Shown here: in pieces, positions 41,420 to 50,843 of the stretch | Layout of the letters: each line of letters starts with the position of its first letter | Numbering within the stretch: the stretch's first letter is position 1 | NCBI GenBank assembly: GCA_902555945.1 | Contig: CACDUS010000005.1 | Coordinates: 17,733-81,732 of the forward strand | Direction of reading: 5' to 3' | Length of the DNA: 64,000 nt | DNA from: an uncultured Pelagibacteraceae bacterium | Lineage (GTDB): Bacteria > Pseudomonadota > Alphaproteobacteria > Pelagibacterales > Pelagibacteraceae | Position numbers and translations under genes: made by a program | The notes under the pieces: model-generated | What the model was told of the DNA's origin: nothing | What the model saw: only the letters and a program-made list of their open reading frames with translations | Database searches by the model: none

Positions 41420-41439
41420 TTATAATTTAAAGATGACCT

Positions 41440-42588
41440 TTAATTCTTTTTAGGAGGAGTAGCTTCTTTAGCGGCTTCTTCTTTTTCAGCTACTTTTTTC
41501 TCTTTTTCAATTTTTTCAGGGTCTAATGGATTTCCTTCAATTTTCTTTGAAATCACACCTGCTTTTTCTCTGATTGCCATTTCTATTTCTGCAGCAACTT
41601 TAGGGTTTTGTGCAAGATAAGTTTTTGCATTTTCTCTACCTTGACCAATTTTTTCACCCTTATAAGCATACCATGCACCTGATTTTTCAATAATGTCAGC
41701 TTTGGCACCTAGGTCTACTAACTCACCCATTTTACTAATACCTCTTCCATACATTAAATCAAACTCAACTACTTTAAATGGTGGTGCAACTTTATTTTTA
41801 ACTACTTTTACTCTTGTAGTATTTCCAATAATTTCATCTTTATCTTTAATGGCACCAATTCTTCTAATGTCCATTCTTACTGATGAATAAAACTTAAGTG
41901 CATTTCCACCTGACGTAGTTTCAGGACTTCCAAACATAACTCCAATTTTCATTCTGATTTGATTAATAAAAATCATCATTGTGTTTGTGTTTGAAATTGA
42001 ACTTGTTAATTTTCTTAAAGCCTGACTCATTAATCTTGATTGAAGACCAACATGATGATCTCCCATCTCACCTTCTATTTCAGCTTTAGGGGTTAAAGCT
42101 GCAACAGAGTCTATTACGATTACTGAAATAGAGCCTGATTTTACTAGCGTATCAGCGATTTCTAAAGCTTGTTCACCTGCATCTGGTTGTGAAATTAAAA
42201 GTTCTTCAGTATTTACGCCTAATTTTTTTGCATAAACTGGATCTAAAGCGTGTTCTGCATCCACGAAAGCACAAATTCCACCTGCTTTTTGAGCTTCTGC
42301 AACAACTTGTAATGCTAATGTTGTTTTTCCAGAAGATTCTGGTCCATAAACTTCAATAATTCTTCCTTTAGGTAATCCACCAATTCCTAAAGCTAAATCT
42401 AGGCTTAAAGATCCAGTAGATACCGACTCGATATCCATAGCTCTTTTTTGGCCTAATTTCATTACAGAGCCTTTTCCAAAGTTATCTGTAATTTGGCTAA
42501 TTGCTGCTTCTAAAGCTTTATTTTTCTCTTTATTTTCCAATTCTTGATCTTTTGTAGATTTAACTACTTTTAGGTTATTTTTAGTCAT
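41440..42588 (-). CDS. recA: Recombinase A
   Basis: [73 protein letters not shown]. Confidence 0.99.
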   Translation of the reverse strand: MTKNNLKVVKSTKDQELENKEKNKALEAAISQITDNFGKGSVMKLGQKRAMDIESVSTGSLSLDLALGIGGLPKGRIIEVYGPESSGKTTLALQVVAEAQKAGGICAFVDAEHALDPVYAKKLGVNTEELLISQPDAGEQALEIADTLVKSGSISVIVIDSVAALTPKAEIEGEMGDHHVGLQSRLMSQALRKLTSSISNTNTMMIFINQIRMKIGVMFGSPETTSGGNALKFYSSVRMDIRRIGAIKDKDEIIGNTTRVKVVKNKVAPPFKVVEFDLMYGRGISKMGELVDLGAKADIIEKSGAWYAYKGEKIGQGRENAKTYLAQNPKVAAEIEMAIREKAGVISKKIEGNPLDPEKIEKEKKVAEKEEAAKEATPPKKN

Positions 42589-42637
42589 TTTTTGCCTCTT
42601 TTATTGCTTTTTTTAACACTCGAATCATAGAATAAAT

Positions 42638-42652
42638 GTACACATTTTGTTC
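42638..42652. promoter_or_regulatory. Putative SOS/LexA-like operator upstream of recA
   Basis: GTACACATTTTGTTC, one mismatch to the alphaproteobacterial LexA box GTTC-N7-GTTC, about 50 nt upstream of recA. Confidence 0.5.
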
Positions 42653-42694
42653 TCATTAGCAAGATAAATTATTTTTAGTCAAAAAAGTTAATAA

Positions 42695-43990
42695 TTATCT
42701 AATTTTTAGATACTTACTATTTAACAGTCCAATAGATTTAAGAAGGTTAAATTGTGAGAGAATGTAATTTCTTTCAGAATCAGCTAATGAAATTTGAGCA
42801 TTCAATAATAAAGAGTTGGATTGAATAACTTCTAATGTGGTTCTATCAGAACCACTATTGTATTCAGCTACTATTCCTTCATTTGCTATTTCAGCTGCAT
42901 TAACTTGCGCTCTAACGGAATTAAGTAAACTTTTATTTGATTGATAGTTTGACCAAGCACTAGCTACATCTGTTTGATTTTTTGTAGTCATATTTTCAAG
43001 AAGAAGATTTTTTTGTAATTCTAAACTTTGATTTTTTTTCAGTGATGCAATATTTTTTCCTCCTGAGAAAAATGGCCAAGTTATAGTTGCTTTAAGAGTA
43101 TCCTTTTCTCTTTCATCATAAGTTGCACTTAAATCGTTAGTCTTAGATCTATCAAATGATAATTTAGCAGATGGAGCTAAATCTGCTTTTGCACTTGTTG
43201 TATCTTTCTTTGATTGATCATATTCTAGTTGAGCAATAATTAAATCTGGATTATTTTTTTTAGAAATTTCAATTGCAGAATTTAAACTTTCAGGCAGCTC
43301 AATTATAGTAATTGAAGATTTATCTAATAATTCTGGATCGTTTATCTTTCCAATAACGTTTTCATAATTTAGCTTACTAGTTAAAAAATCATTTTCAGCC
43401 TGTATAAATTTTGCTTGTGCACCTGCTAAAGATGACTCAGATTGTGCAACATCTGATAGAGATATATTCCCTCTCTCAAGTCTAATTCTATCTGTTTCGA
43501 CTTGACGATCTAATAAATTAACATTGGATCTATTAATTTTAAGTTTTTCATTTGCTGATACTAATCCTGTATAAGCTTGAATTGATTTATACAAAATATC
43601 TTGTTCTTTCTTTAAAAGTTTTGTTTTAGCTAAATCTATTCCTATTTTACTTTTAGCTAATTCTGCTCCTCTACCAAAATCAATTAACGTTTGTTCAATT
43701 GTTATAGATTTTACAGTGGGATCAACATTAGTAATGGAAGCATCTGATCCATCACGGTTGGTTAGTTTGTCTGTTTGTTCTTCACTTTGACTACCACTTA
43801 AAGTTACTGTTGGAAGATATGAACTTTTTGAAATATTTAATTCTTGTTCAGAAATATTTAAGCTTTCTCTTTCTGCATTAAGTTCTGGATTATTGTTATA
43901 AGCTTTTTTTAATGCAGCAGTAAATGTTTCGGCATTTGCATAGTTAAATAAAATTAAATAACTAAAAACTATTAAAAAAAAATTTTTCAT
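42695..43990 (-). CDS. tolC: TolC-family outer membrane efflux protein
   Basis: Signal peptide; AALKKAYNNNPELNAERESLNISEQEL; QTLIDFGRGAELAKSKIGIDLAKT; EYNSGSDRTTLEVIQSNSLLLNAQ. Confidence 0.93.
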   Translation of the reverse strand: MKNFFLIVFSYLILFNYANAETFTAALKKAYNNNPELNAERESLNISEQELNISKSSYLPTVTLSGSQSEEQTDKLTNRDGSDASITNVDPTVKSITIEQTLIDFGRGAELAKSKIGIDLAKTKLLKKEQDILYKSIQAYTGLVSANEKLKINRSNVNLLDRQVETDRIRLERGNISLSDVAQSESSLAGAQAKFIQAENDFLTSKLNYENVIGKINDPELLDKSSITIIELPESLNSAIEISKKNNPDLIIAQLEYDQSKKDTTSAKADLAPSAKLSFDRSKTNDLSATYDEREKDTLKATITWPFFSGGKNIASLKKNQSLELQKNLLLENMTTKNQTDVASAWSNYQSNKSLLNSVRAQVNAAEIANEGIVAEYNSGSDRTTLEVIQSNSLLLNAQISLADSERNYILSQFNLLKSIGLLNSKYLKIR

Positions 43991-44916
43991 TTGTTTTTAT
44001 ATACAGCAGATTTAATTTGATGGTTACTATTTAAATTTAATATAATTGATGCATATTTAGGCATATATCTGAACATATTTTGAGTAATTCTCTGATAAGT
44101 TTGCATAAAGTTAATTATATCTCCTTTACTCATAATTTTTAAATTTGATTTTCTTTTGCTGCTAAGCCATAGTTTTCGCTCTTGTTTCAATCTCCATTTT
44201 TGTAACAAACTAAAGTTTTTAGCTTTTAAATAAATTAAACAGTTTAATTGTGAGTATAAATTTTTGTACTTTGATTTCAATTGCTGATTAACATATTTTC
44301 TCCAAATTTGTTTTTGATCTTTAGCTTTTTCCATTGAGTTAATTGTTTTTTTCAAAGTATTATTTTTTTCTGATTTAGCACCAACACACCATCCTTCAAA
44401 GATAATTACGTCAGGTTTATCTTTTAAATCATACCAATGTTTTTTTTTAAATCTATCATCGACAGCTTTGTTAAAGGTTGGAAGCCTTAATCTTTTAAAC
44501 TTTTTACTTTTTGCTTTTCTAAAAAAATTTAACATCAAATGAATATCATGTGTTCCCGGAACTCCTCTTGTCAAAAGCATAGGATGTACTCTTTTTGATA
44601 AATTCATTCTTTCTCTTCTTGTTTTATAAAAATCATCAATTGAAATTCTAAAAACCTTTAGTTTAAAGTACTTAATTAAAATAATCTTTATCAAAGAACT
44701 AATTGTTGTTTTGCCGGTTCCCTGTCCTCCTGCTAGACCTACGAAATAAGGTCTTTTTTTATTAGCTTTTTTACTAATCCAAAAACATAAGGGAATTAAG
44801 AAAGATTTAATCATTCTTTCTTTATTCTTAAATTTATCAGCTCTTGTTTCTTGTGATTTAATAAACTTTAAACAGTCTTTTTTTACCTTACTAAAACATA
44901 AGCTAAATTGTTGCAT
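43987..44916 (-). CDS. D-glycerate 3-kinase-like P-loop kinase
   Basis: YFVGLAGGQGTGKTTISSLI, ISIDDFYKTRRERMNL, RGVPGTHDIHLM, IIFEGWCVGA. Confidence 0.85.
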   Translation of the reverse strand: MQQFSLCFSKVKKDCLKFIKSQETRADKFKNKERMIKSFLIPLCFWISKKANKKRPYFVGLAGGQGTGKTTISSLIKIILIKYFKLKVFRISIDDFYKTRRERMNLSKRVHPMLLTRGVPGTHDIHLMLNFFRKAKSKKFKRLRLPTFNKAVDDRFKKKHWYDLKDKPDVIIFEGWCVGAKSEKNNTLKKTINSMEKAKDQKQIWRKYVNQQLKSKYKNLYSQLNCLIYLKAKNFSLLQKWRLKQERKLWLSSKRKSNLKIMSKGDIINFMQTYQRITQNMFRYMPKYASIILNLNSNHQIKSAVYKNK

Positions 44917-44921
44917 GAAAA

Positions 44922-45284
44922 TTACTTTTTATCTAAAGGATGGTTCTGACCATCATTTACAGGTACATCACTTAATTTGAATGTATCTATTTCATCAATA
45001 CACCCAACATTAAATCCTGTCATAGCAGGATTGCTTCTTGGATTATGATGTGTGTAAATTCCACATACTGAACAAAAATAATGTTTGGCTATTTTTGAAT
45101 GAAATTGATAAAGAGTTAATTTATCTTCACCTTTAACAACTTTAAAATCCTCATTTTTAACCATCGACATAATTGCTCCTTTTCTTTTACAAATTGAACA
45201 ATTGCATTTAATTACTTTGGCTAAATCTCCATCTAAATTAATTTCTGCTTCGACAGCTCCGCAATGACATGTGAGTTTTTTCAT
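44922..45284 (-). CDS. GFA-family zinc protein (glutathione-dependent formaldehyde-activating enzyme-like)
   Basis: CHCGAVEAEI, CNCSICKRKGA, HYFCSVCGIYTHHNPRSNP. Confidence 0.9.
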   Translation of the reverse strand: MKKLTCHCGAVEAEINLDGDLAKVIKCNCSICKRKGAIMSMVKNEDFKVVKGEDKLTLYQFHSKIAKHYFCSVCGIYTHHNPRSNPAMTGFNVGCIDEIDTFKLSDVPVNDGQNHPLDKK

Positions 45285-45367
45285 TTTAAATTTTTTATAT
45301 CTTTTATCTTTGCTTAAAACTATCTCTGGTTAAAGTTATCCACAAGCATACAAAATGTGGTTTTGAT

Positions 45368-45383
45368 GTTCACGTTTTGATTC
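45368..45383. promoter_or_regulatory. Putative SOS/LexA-like operator upstream of umuDC
   Basis: GTTCACGTTTTGATTC, similar to the site upstream of recA; inverted companion ACAAAATGTG at 45350-45359. Confidence 0.45.
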
Positions 45384-45436
45384 ACTTTTGATTCAGTTAC
45401 AGACTCAAAATACAACCTCTTGCGTGTATTGTATAA

Positions 45437-45862
45437 ATGGGCTATAAATTAGAACAAAACAAGAACATGAAACTCACTATACCTTATTATCTACATAAAG
45501 CAGGCGCTGGTTTCCCCTCACCTGCAACTGATTATATCGAAGAAGATATCGATTTAAACATGCATTTAATCAGAAATGTTCCAGCCACTTTTATTATCCG
45601 AGTTCAGGGAAAATCCATGGTGGATGTTGGTATTAATGATGGAGACTTATTGGTAGTTGATAAAAGTTTAAAACCAAAAAACTTTTCGACAGTTATTGCA
45701 AATGTTCATGACGAACTTGTTGTTAAAACTTTAGTTCAAGAAAAAGATAAAAAATTTCTAACTTCTGGTTCTAAAGATTTTTCAAATAGAATTTTGATTA
45801 ATGAAGAAGAGGATGTTTTTATTTGGGGAGTTGTGACTTATGTCATCCATTCAACGTACTAA
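45437..45862 (+). CDS. umuD: UmuD-like S24 self-cleaving mutagenesis protein
   Basis: AGAGFPSPATDYIEEDIDLN (Ala-Gly cleavage-site context), VQGKSMVDVGINDGDLLVVD (catalytic Ser). Confidence 0.93.
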   Translation: MGYKLEQNKNMKLTIPYYLHKAGAGFPSPATDYIEEDIDLNMHLIRNVPATFIIRVQGKSMVDVGINDGDLLVVDKSLKPKNFSTVIANVHDELVVKTLVQEKDKKFLTSGSKDFSNRILINEEEDVFIWGVVTYVIHSTY

Positions 45863-47117
45863 AAAATTAGCTTTAGTTGATTGTAATTCTTTCTATGTTT
45901 CTTGTGAAAGATTATTCAACCCAAGAATAAGAAAAAAACCTGTTGTGGTTTTATCTAATAATGATGGGTGTATTATCTCAAGATCTAATGAAGCAAAAGC
46001 TTTAGGAATTAAAATGGGTGAGCCTTATTTTAAAGGAAAAGATATTATTCTTAAAAATAAAGTTGAAGTTTTTTCATCAAATTATTCTTTATATGGAGAT
46101 TTATCTAGAAGAGTAATGAGAACTCTTAAAAGATTTAATACTGAAATAGAAGTTTATTCTATTGATGAAGCATTTATAGATTTATCAAATTTTCCAGACT
46201 CAGAAGTTGAAAAGGTTGGAAAACAAATAAGAGAAACAGTTTTACAATGGACTGGTATTCCAACAAGCATTGGTATCGCTAAAACAAAAACTTTAAGCAA
46301 AGTTGCAAATCATATTGCAAAGAAAAAACAATCAGGTGTTGTTAGTTTAATCGGTGTAGAAAATTTAGATCCAATTTTAGAAAAAGTTGAAATAAATGAT
46401 GTGTGGGGTGTGGGTAGACAACTCACTAAGTTTTATCAAAAAAATGGAATATACAATGCAAAGCAACTTAAGAATAAATCAAATACTTGGATTAAAAAGT
46501 GTTCTAATGTTTTAAGCTCCAGAACCGCAATGGAGCTTAGAGGAATTCCTTGTATCAATTTAGAAACTACACAAACTAAAAGAAAAAGTTGTGTTGTCTC
46601 AAGATCATTTGGAAAAAGAATTGAGAAGTTTCAAGAATTAAAAGAAGCAGTTGCAAATTATTGCTTAAATGCATCTGAAAAAATTAGATCAGAATCTTTA
46701 GTTGCAAAAGCAATTACCGTTTTTGTTAGAACCAGTCCTTTTCAAAGAGATTTTGGATATTATTCAAATGCAAAGACAGTTGATTTTCCAATTGCAACAA
46801 ACAATAGTATTGAAACAGTTAAAACAGCAGTTTCAATTTTAGAAAGTATATTTAAAAATGGTTACCGTTATCAAAAAGCAGGTGTCATGCTTACAGGACT
46901 GCGTAATGATGATGGTAGAAAAAATTTATTTTCATCTGAAAAAGATGAAAAGATAAAAAGTTTAATGCAATCCATTGACAATACTAATTACAGATATGGC
47001 AGATCAACTTTAAGTCTTGCAAGTGCTGGGGTTCATAAAAAATGGAATATGCGAAGACAATACTCTTCTAAAATAGATACCGCTGATTTCTATTGTCTAC
47101 CAACGATAAGAGCTTAA
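45840..47117 (+). CDS. umuC: DNA polymerase V catalytic subunit UmuC (Y family)
   Basis: ALVDCNSFYVSCERLFNPRIRKKPVVVLSNNDGCIISRSNEAKALGIKMGEP; YSIDEAFIDL. Confidence 0.97.
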   Translation: MSSIQRTKKLALVDCNSFYVSCERLFNPRIRKKPVVVLSNNDGCIISRSNEAKALGIKMGEPYFKGKDIILKNKVEVFSSNYSLYGDLSRRVMRTLKRFNTEIEVYSIDEAFIDLSNFPDSEVEKVGKQIRETVLQWTGIPTSIGIAKTKTLSKVANHIAKKKQSGVVSLIGVENLDPILEKVEINDVWGVGRQLTKFYQKNGIYNAKQLKNKSNTWIKKCSNVLSSRTAMELRGIPCINLETTQTKRKSCVVSRSFGKRIEKFQELKEAVANYCLNASEKIRSESLVAKAITVFVRTSPFQRDFGYYSNAKTVDFPIATNNSIETVKTAVSILESIFKNGYRYQKAGVMLTGLRNDDGRKNLFSSEKDEKIKSLMQSIDNTNYRYGRSTLSLASAGVHKKWNMRRQYSSKIDTADFYCLPTIRA

Positions 47118-48269
47118 TTAAACTTTGAAAAGTTTATCAGAAAGATTTTGTAAATTTTCACCCCAGAAAACTTCATTTTTTATTTTTTTGAAGTCTAATT
47201 CAAAAACTGTAGACATTGCAGATGCATAAATAGATCTTGCATCAATTGTAGAATTTAAGTCTCTTCCTTCAAACAATTCTTTTTTCTTTAACCCTGGCCA
47301 ATCTGCATGAACTTGCGCTTTTTTCACTAATCCACCAGCCATCAACACAGCAGAACCATAGCCATGCTCCGTTCCATTGCTACTATTCTGCTTAATAGTT
47401 CGTCCAAACTCTGTTAGCGTTAAGATTAATGTATTGTCAAAAGCTTCTTTGGTCATTGAAGATTTAAGAGATCTAACAATATTGTCGTAATCTGAAAGAC
47501 AATCTGCATGAGCTCCATTTGTAGCACCTTGTGCCGCATGAGTATCAAATCCATCAACCTCAAACACAGCTACTCTAGGTCCATCAGGTTTCGATAATTC
47601 ATTTGCAGCATTTGTAGCAAGAACCCAACTTTCATCACTTGAAGTGTTGCTTAAATCTCTTGTTAGAATTATCTCTAAATTTTCACTTAATAATTTTTCA
47701 TCATACTCCTTGTAAACTTTTTGGATCATTTCAAGAGTTGAAGGATAAGGCAATTTATGACCAGCTGGGAAATAGTTGTTGTTCATTGGAACACCTCTAA
47801 TTAATAAAGGCATTGGAAGAGCTAAAGCTAATCCATTTCCAGTTAATCCAGCAATTTTCATTCCTCTTCCAAGCCAACCTGTTTTCTCTTGGTAAGGAAT
47901 TTTACCTCCCGACTCCATTAAGTTTTGTCCATCAAAGTGTGATCTACCTGTATAAGGAATATTTGTTGCATGAACTGCTGCACTTTGATTTTGATCCCAT
48001 AAATTTTTAAATGTTTTTAATGCAGGGTGTAAATCAAAATCTGATGTTAGTTGCAAAGTTCTATCTAGATTAATTTTACTTCTTAATTTTTCAAAATTTT
48101 TATCATCTTTAATTGGAATAGCACACAATCCGTCCATCCCTCCACGCAACATTATTACTACTAAATTTTTTTTTGTTCCTGAGTTTGCATAACTTTGCAT
48201 TCCGAAACCAGCAAAATATAATGATGTTAGTGCTGTAGTTTTTAAAAAATCTCTTCTACTAATTTTCAT
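47118..48269 (-). CDS. DUF1501 exported protein with Tat-type signal
   Basis: SRRDFLKTTALTSLYFAGF; VVIMLRGGMDGL; EVDGFDTHAAQG; LTEFGRTIKQNSSNGTEHGYGSAVLMAGG. Confidence 0.93.
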   Translation of the reverse strand: MKISRRDFLKTTALTSLYFAGFGMQSYANSGTKKNLVVIMLRGGMDGLCAIPIKDDKNFEKLRSKINLDRTLQLTSDFDLHPALKTFKNLWDQNQSAAVHATNIPYTGRSHFDGQNLMESGGKIPYQEKTGWLGRGMKIAGLTGNGLALALPMPLLIRGVPMNNNYFPAGHKLPYPSTLEMIQKVYKEYDEKLLSENLEIILTRDLSNTSSDESWVLATNAANELSKPDGPRVAVFEVDGFDTHAAQGATNGAHADCLSDYDNIVRSLKSSMTKEAFDNTLILTLTEFGRTIKQNSSNGTEHGYGSAVLMAGGLVKKAQVHADWPGLKKKELFEGRDLNSTIDARSIYASAMSTVFELDFKKIKNEVFWGENLQNLSDKLFKV

Positions 48270-49699
48270 GATCTTAAGAACTCCGGGTGATTATAAAGTA
48301 ATGTTTGTTTTTCAACAAACCTGTTTTTTTGATTTAAATATTTCATTATTTTGCTTGGATTATCAAAATTTTTCTCAACTATGTTTTCAAAATACCCATT
48401 TTGGTTATTTTCCATCTGTGAAAAGGATGCGCTTAATTTTGCATAAACAAGTCTTCTAATTAATAATTCTGGTGAAATCCAATCATCAGAGTGATCAGAC
48501 CAACCGTTAGGTTGTTTTGCTCTATAAGGATGATGTCCCATGTTTCTTAAAAGTCTTTCTGGTGATCTTTGTTTACGCGTAGGTTTAAATCCTAACTCAT
48601 ATGCGCCCATGACATCCGGAGATGGAGGCCACTGTAAATTACCAATTTTAGCAACTTGAATAAACCAATTTTCAGGTGTTTGAAACTTTTTAAATTTATC
48701 ATTGTAATCAAAAGCTACTTTGATAGCTGCTTTGTGTATTTCTGTTAAATTACCATCTGATCTTTTAAAAGCATCAATAATGGGTTGTTTCATCTCTTTT
48801 GTTGGTTCATCTGTTATTAAATATCTGCAAAGTCTTTCTGCCACAAAATTTCTGCAATTAGGATGATTGACTAAATCTTTGATTACATTTGCTAAAGATT
48901 TTTTTCCACTTTTATACTCTTTACCCAAAACTTTTTTCTTTCCTGGTTGATGATATTCAGGATTGAACCAAACATTCCCAGTTTCTAATTGTGATTTATT
49001 CCATTTTTGTTGCCAACCAGTCATTAAGTATGCCAATTGAATTATATCTTCTTGTGTATACCCTGCTTTAGGTGAAACAGTATGGAGCTCTAATAACTCC
49101 CTCGCGTGGTTTTCATTAATTGTAGCAGGTTGATTTTTTCTTTTTCTCCAATCGTCTCTGGCAGTTACACTTTTTGGCCCTGCACTTTCACTATTGTCTA
49201 AATGATGAATCATTGCCCAAGAAGTTGTTGCATCATAAACAAGTTTTTCAAATGTCTGGTTTAAATTAGGTCTAATAATTTCTCTGTGATATGCACCAGT
49301 TGAATAATTGGCTAAAAAATCTTTTTCACTAATTGCAAAAAAATTACCCCAAAACATCCAAAGCTTTGCTAACACAGGGGCAGAACTATTAATCGCCTCA
49401 TTGTGTCTAATGCTTATTTCTAAAGACTCCCAAAATTTTTGACCTGTCTGATGTCTTAACTTATCTTTTTCGACTTTGTATAGGGTTTTATTATCCTTAT
49501 ATTTTTTTCTTAATTTCTTTCTATCTCCATAAACCCATTTACCATAATGTTTTCTCAATTCTTTCTCTGAGTAGATTTGACCTGTCCAAGATAATTTAGG
49601 TATTTCATTTAATTGATTAAGAGCCCAGTTTAAAGGATCACTTGGCACTTCCTCATTGGGACCTATGCCAAAACCAACTTTCCTAAAAAAATTTTTCAT
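48266..49699 (-). CDS. DUF1800 protein
   Basis: ENHARELLELHTVSPKAGYTQEDIIQLAYLMTGW; HHPYRAKQPNGWSDHSDDWISPELLIRRL. Confidence 0.93.
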   Translation of the reverse strand: MKNFFRKVGFGIGPNEEVPSDPLNWALNQLNEIPKLSWTGQIYSEKELRKHYGKWVYGDRKKLRKKYKDNKTLYKVEKDKLRHQTGQKFWESLEISIRHNEAINSSAPVLAKLWMFWGNFFAISEKDFLANYSTGAYHREIIRPNLNQTFEKLVYDATTSWAMIHHLDNSESAGPKSVTARDDWRKRKNQPATINENHARELLELHTVSPKAGYTQEDIIQLAYLMTGWQQKWNKSQLETGNVWFNPEYHQPGKKKVLGKEYKSGKKSLANVIKDLVNHPNCRNFVAERLCRYLITDEPTKEMKQPIIDAFKRSDGNLTEIHKAAIKVAFDYNDKFKKFQTPENWFIQVAKIGNLQWPPSPDVMGAYELGFKPTRKQRSPERLLRNMGHHPYRAKQPNGWSDHSDDWISPELLIRRLVYAKLSASFSQMENNQNGYFENIVEKNFDNPSKIMKYLNQKNRFVEKQTLLYNHPEFLRS

Positions 49700-50838
49700 T
49701 CAGTATTTTTTATTTTTTTATATACTATTTTTTTCCAATCATAATTTCTATATAATGAGCTAACAACAATTATTCTTTTATTGTCTAAATCAATCAATAT
49801 ATTTTGTCCTGCAAATCCACTTAATCCTATAATTTTTCTTTCTTTTTTTATTCCAAAAATATCAAAATGAATTTGTCCACCATATGATTTTGTATAAAGA
49901 CCTACATCAGTCGCATGTTTCACATTATCTTTCTTTTTAATTCTATTTTCGTAAATATTTTTTAAATATTTTCCAGCACAGGTATCATTATGCCAATCTT
50001 CCATCATTGTTTTTGCTATCCTTAAATAATCATATCTATCTGCATAAAAGGAATATCTTGCAGAAACAAAATCTCCATATCTTCTAGATTTTTGAAATTG
50101 AACATTATTTTTAACTTTAACGTGCTCATTAAATACTTTGTCTAATAATTTATCCCAATTATCACCTGCTTTATGTTTTACGTAATTCATAATTACATTG
50201 GTGGTTAAAGCGCTATAATTATAAATCAGTTTACTTTTTTCTGTGCCTCTTAAATATTTATCCTTTACTTTTACGAGACCAATAACATTCACGTTCTCTT
50301 CTGGCTTCTCACCTTTGATCCTATTGTCCGAACCAATATTTCTTCTTTCACCAACCCATTTTTGATCTCCACCTTTCATATTCAGAAGATCAAGCAGTAC
50401 CGCATCCTCATAAAGAGTATCTTTAATTAAAGGCCAATCATTTAATTTTACATTAACACTGTCAATATAACCTTCACAAATTGCATGTCCTGTTACATAA
50501 GACACTAAACTTTTACCCATTGAATGGGATGGCAATAAACCATCAATTATTACTTCTCCACTACTGACGTATCTAGGAATATCAGCAACATCGATTACGA
50601 TTTTATTATTCTCAAATAACAAATAACTTATAATTCCAGTTTCTTTATTATTCTTAAATTCTTTTAGAACGTCTTTGTCTTCTCTTAAATCTGATTGAAA
50701 TTTATAATGGTCTTTTGAACCTTCTATAACCCAGCCTCTATAATCTATGAGAGGATAATCCCAAGTATTCTTGTTTTTATTTGCATAAGCATTAGATGAA
50801 AATATTAAAATTAGAAAAATAATAAAAAAGTTTTTCAT
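49696..50838 (-). CDS. Exported beta-lactamase-fold serine hydrolase (PF00144-like), paralog B
   Basis: Signal peptide; SxxK motif SHSMGKSLVSYVTGHAICEGYID; GLSGFAGQNILIDLDNKRIIVVSS. Confidence 0.8.
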   Translation of the reverse strand: MKNFFIIFLILIFSSNAYANKNKNTWDYPLIDYRGWVIEGSKDHYKFQSDLREDKDVLKEFKNNKETGIISYLLFENNKIVIDVADIPRYVSSGEVIIDGLLPSHSMGKSLVSYVTGHAICEGYIDSVNVKLNDWPLIKDTLYEDAVLLDLLNMKGGDQKWVGERRNIGSDNRIKGEKPEENVNVIGLVKVKDKYLRGTEKSKLIYNYSALTTNVIMNYVKHKAGDNWDKLLDKVFNEHVKVKNNVQFQKSRRYGDFVSARYSFYADRYDYLRIAKTMMEDWHNDTCAGKYLKNIYENRIKKKDNVKHATDVGLYTKSYGGQIHFDIFGIKKERKIIGLSGFAGQNILIDLDNKRIIVVSSLYRNYDWKKIVYKKIKNTE

Positions 50839-50843
50839 GATAC

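Noticed and set aside
45336-45344. Perfect DnaA box TTATCCACA upstream of umuD
   Set aside because: A single copy is about what chance predicts in a 64-kb AT-rich window; no box cluster, dnaA or dnaN nearby to suggest an origin.
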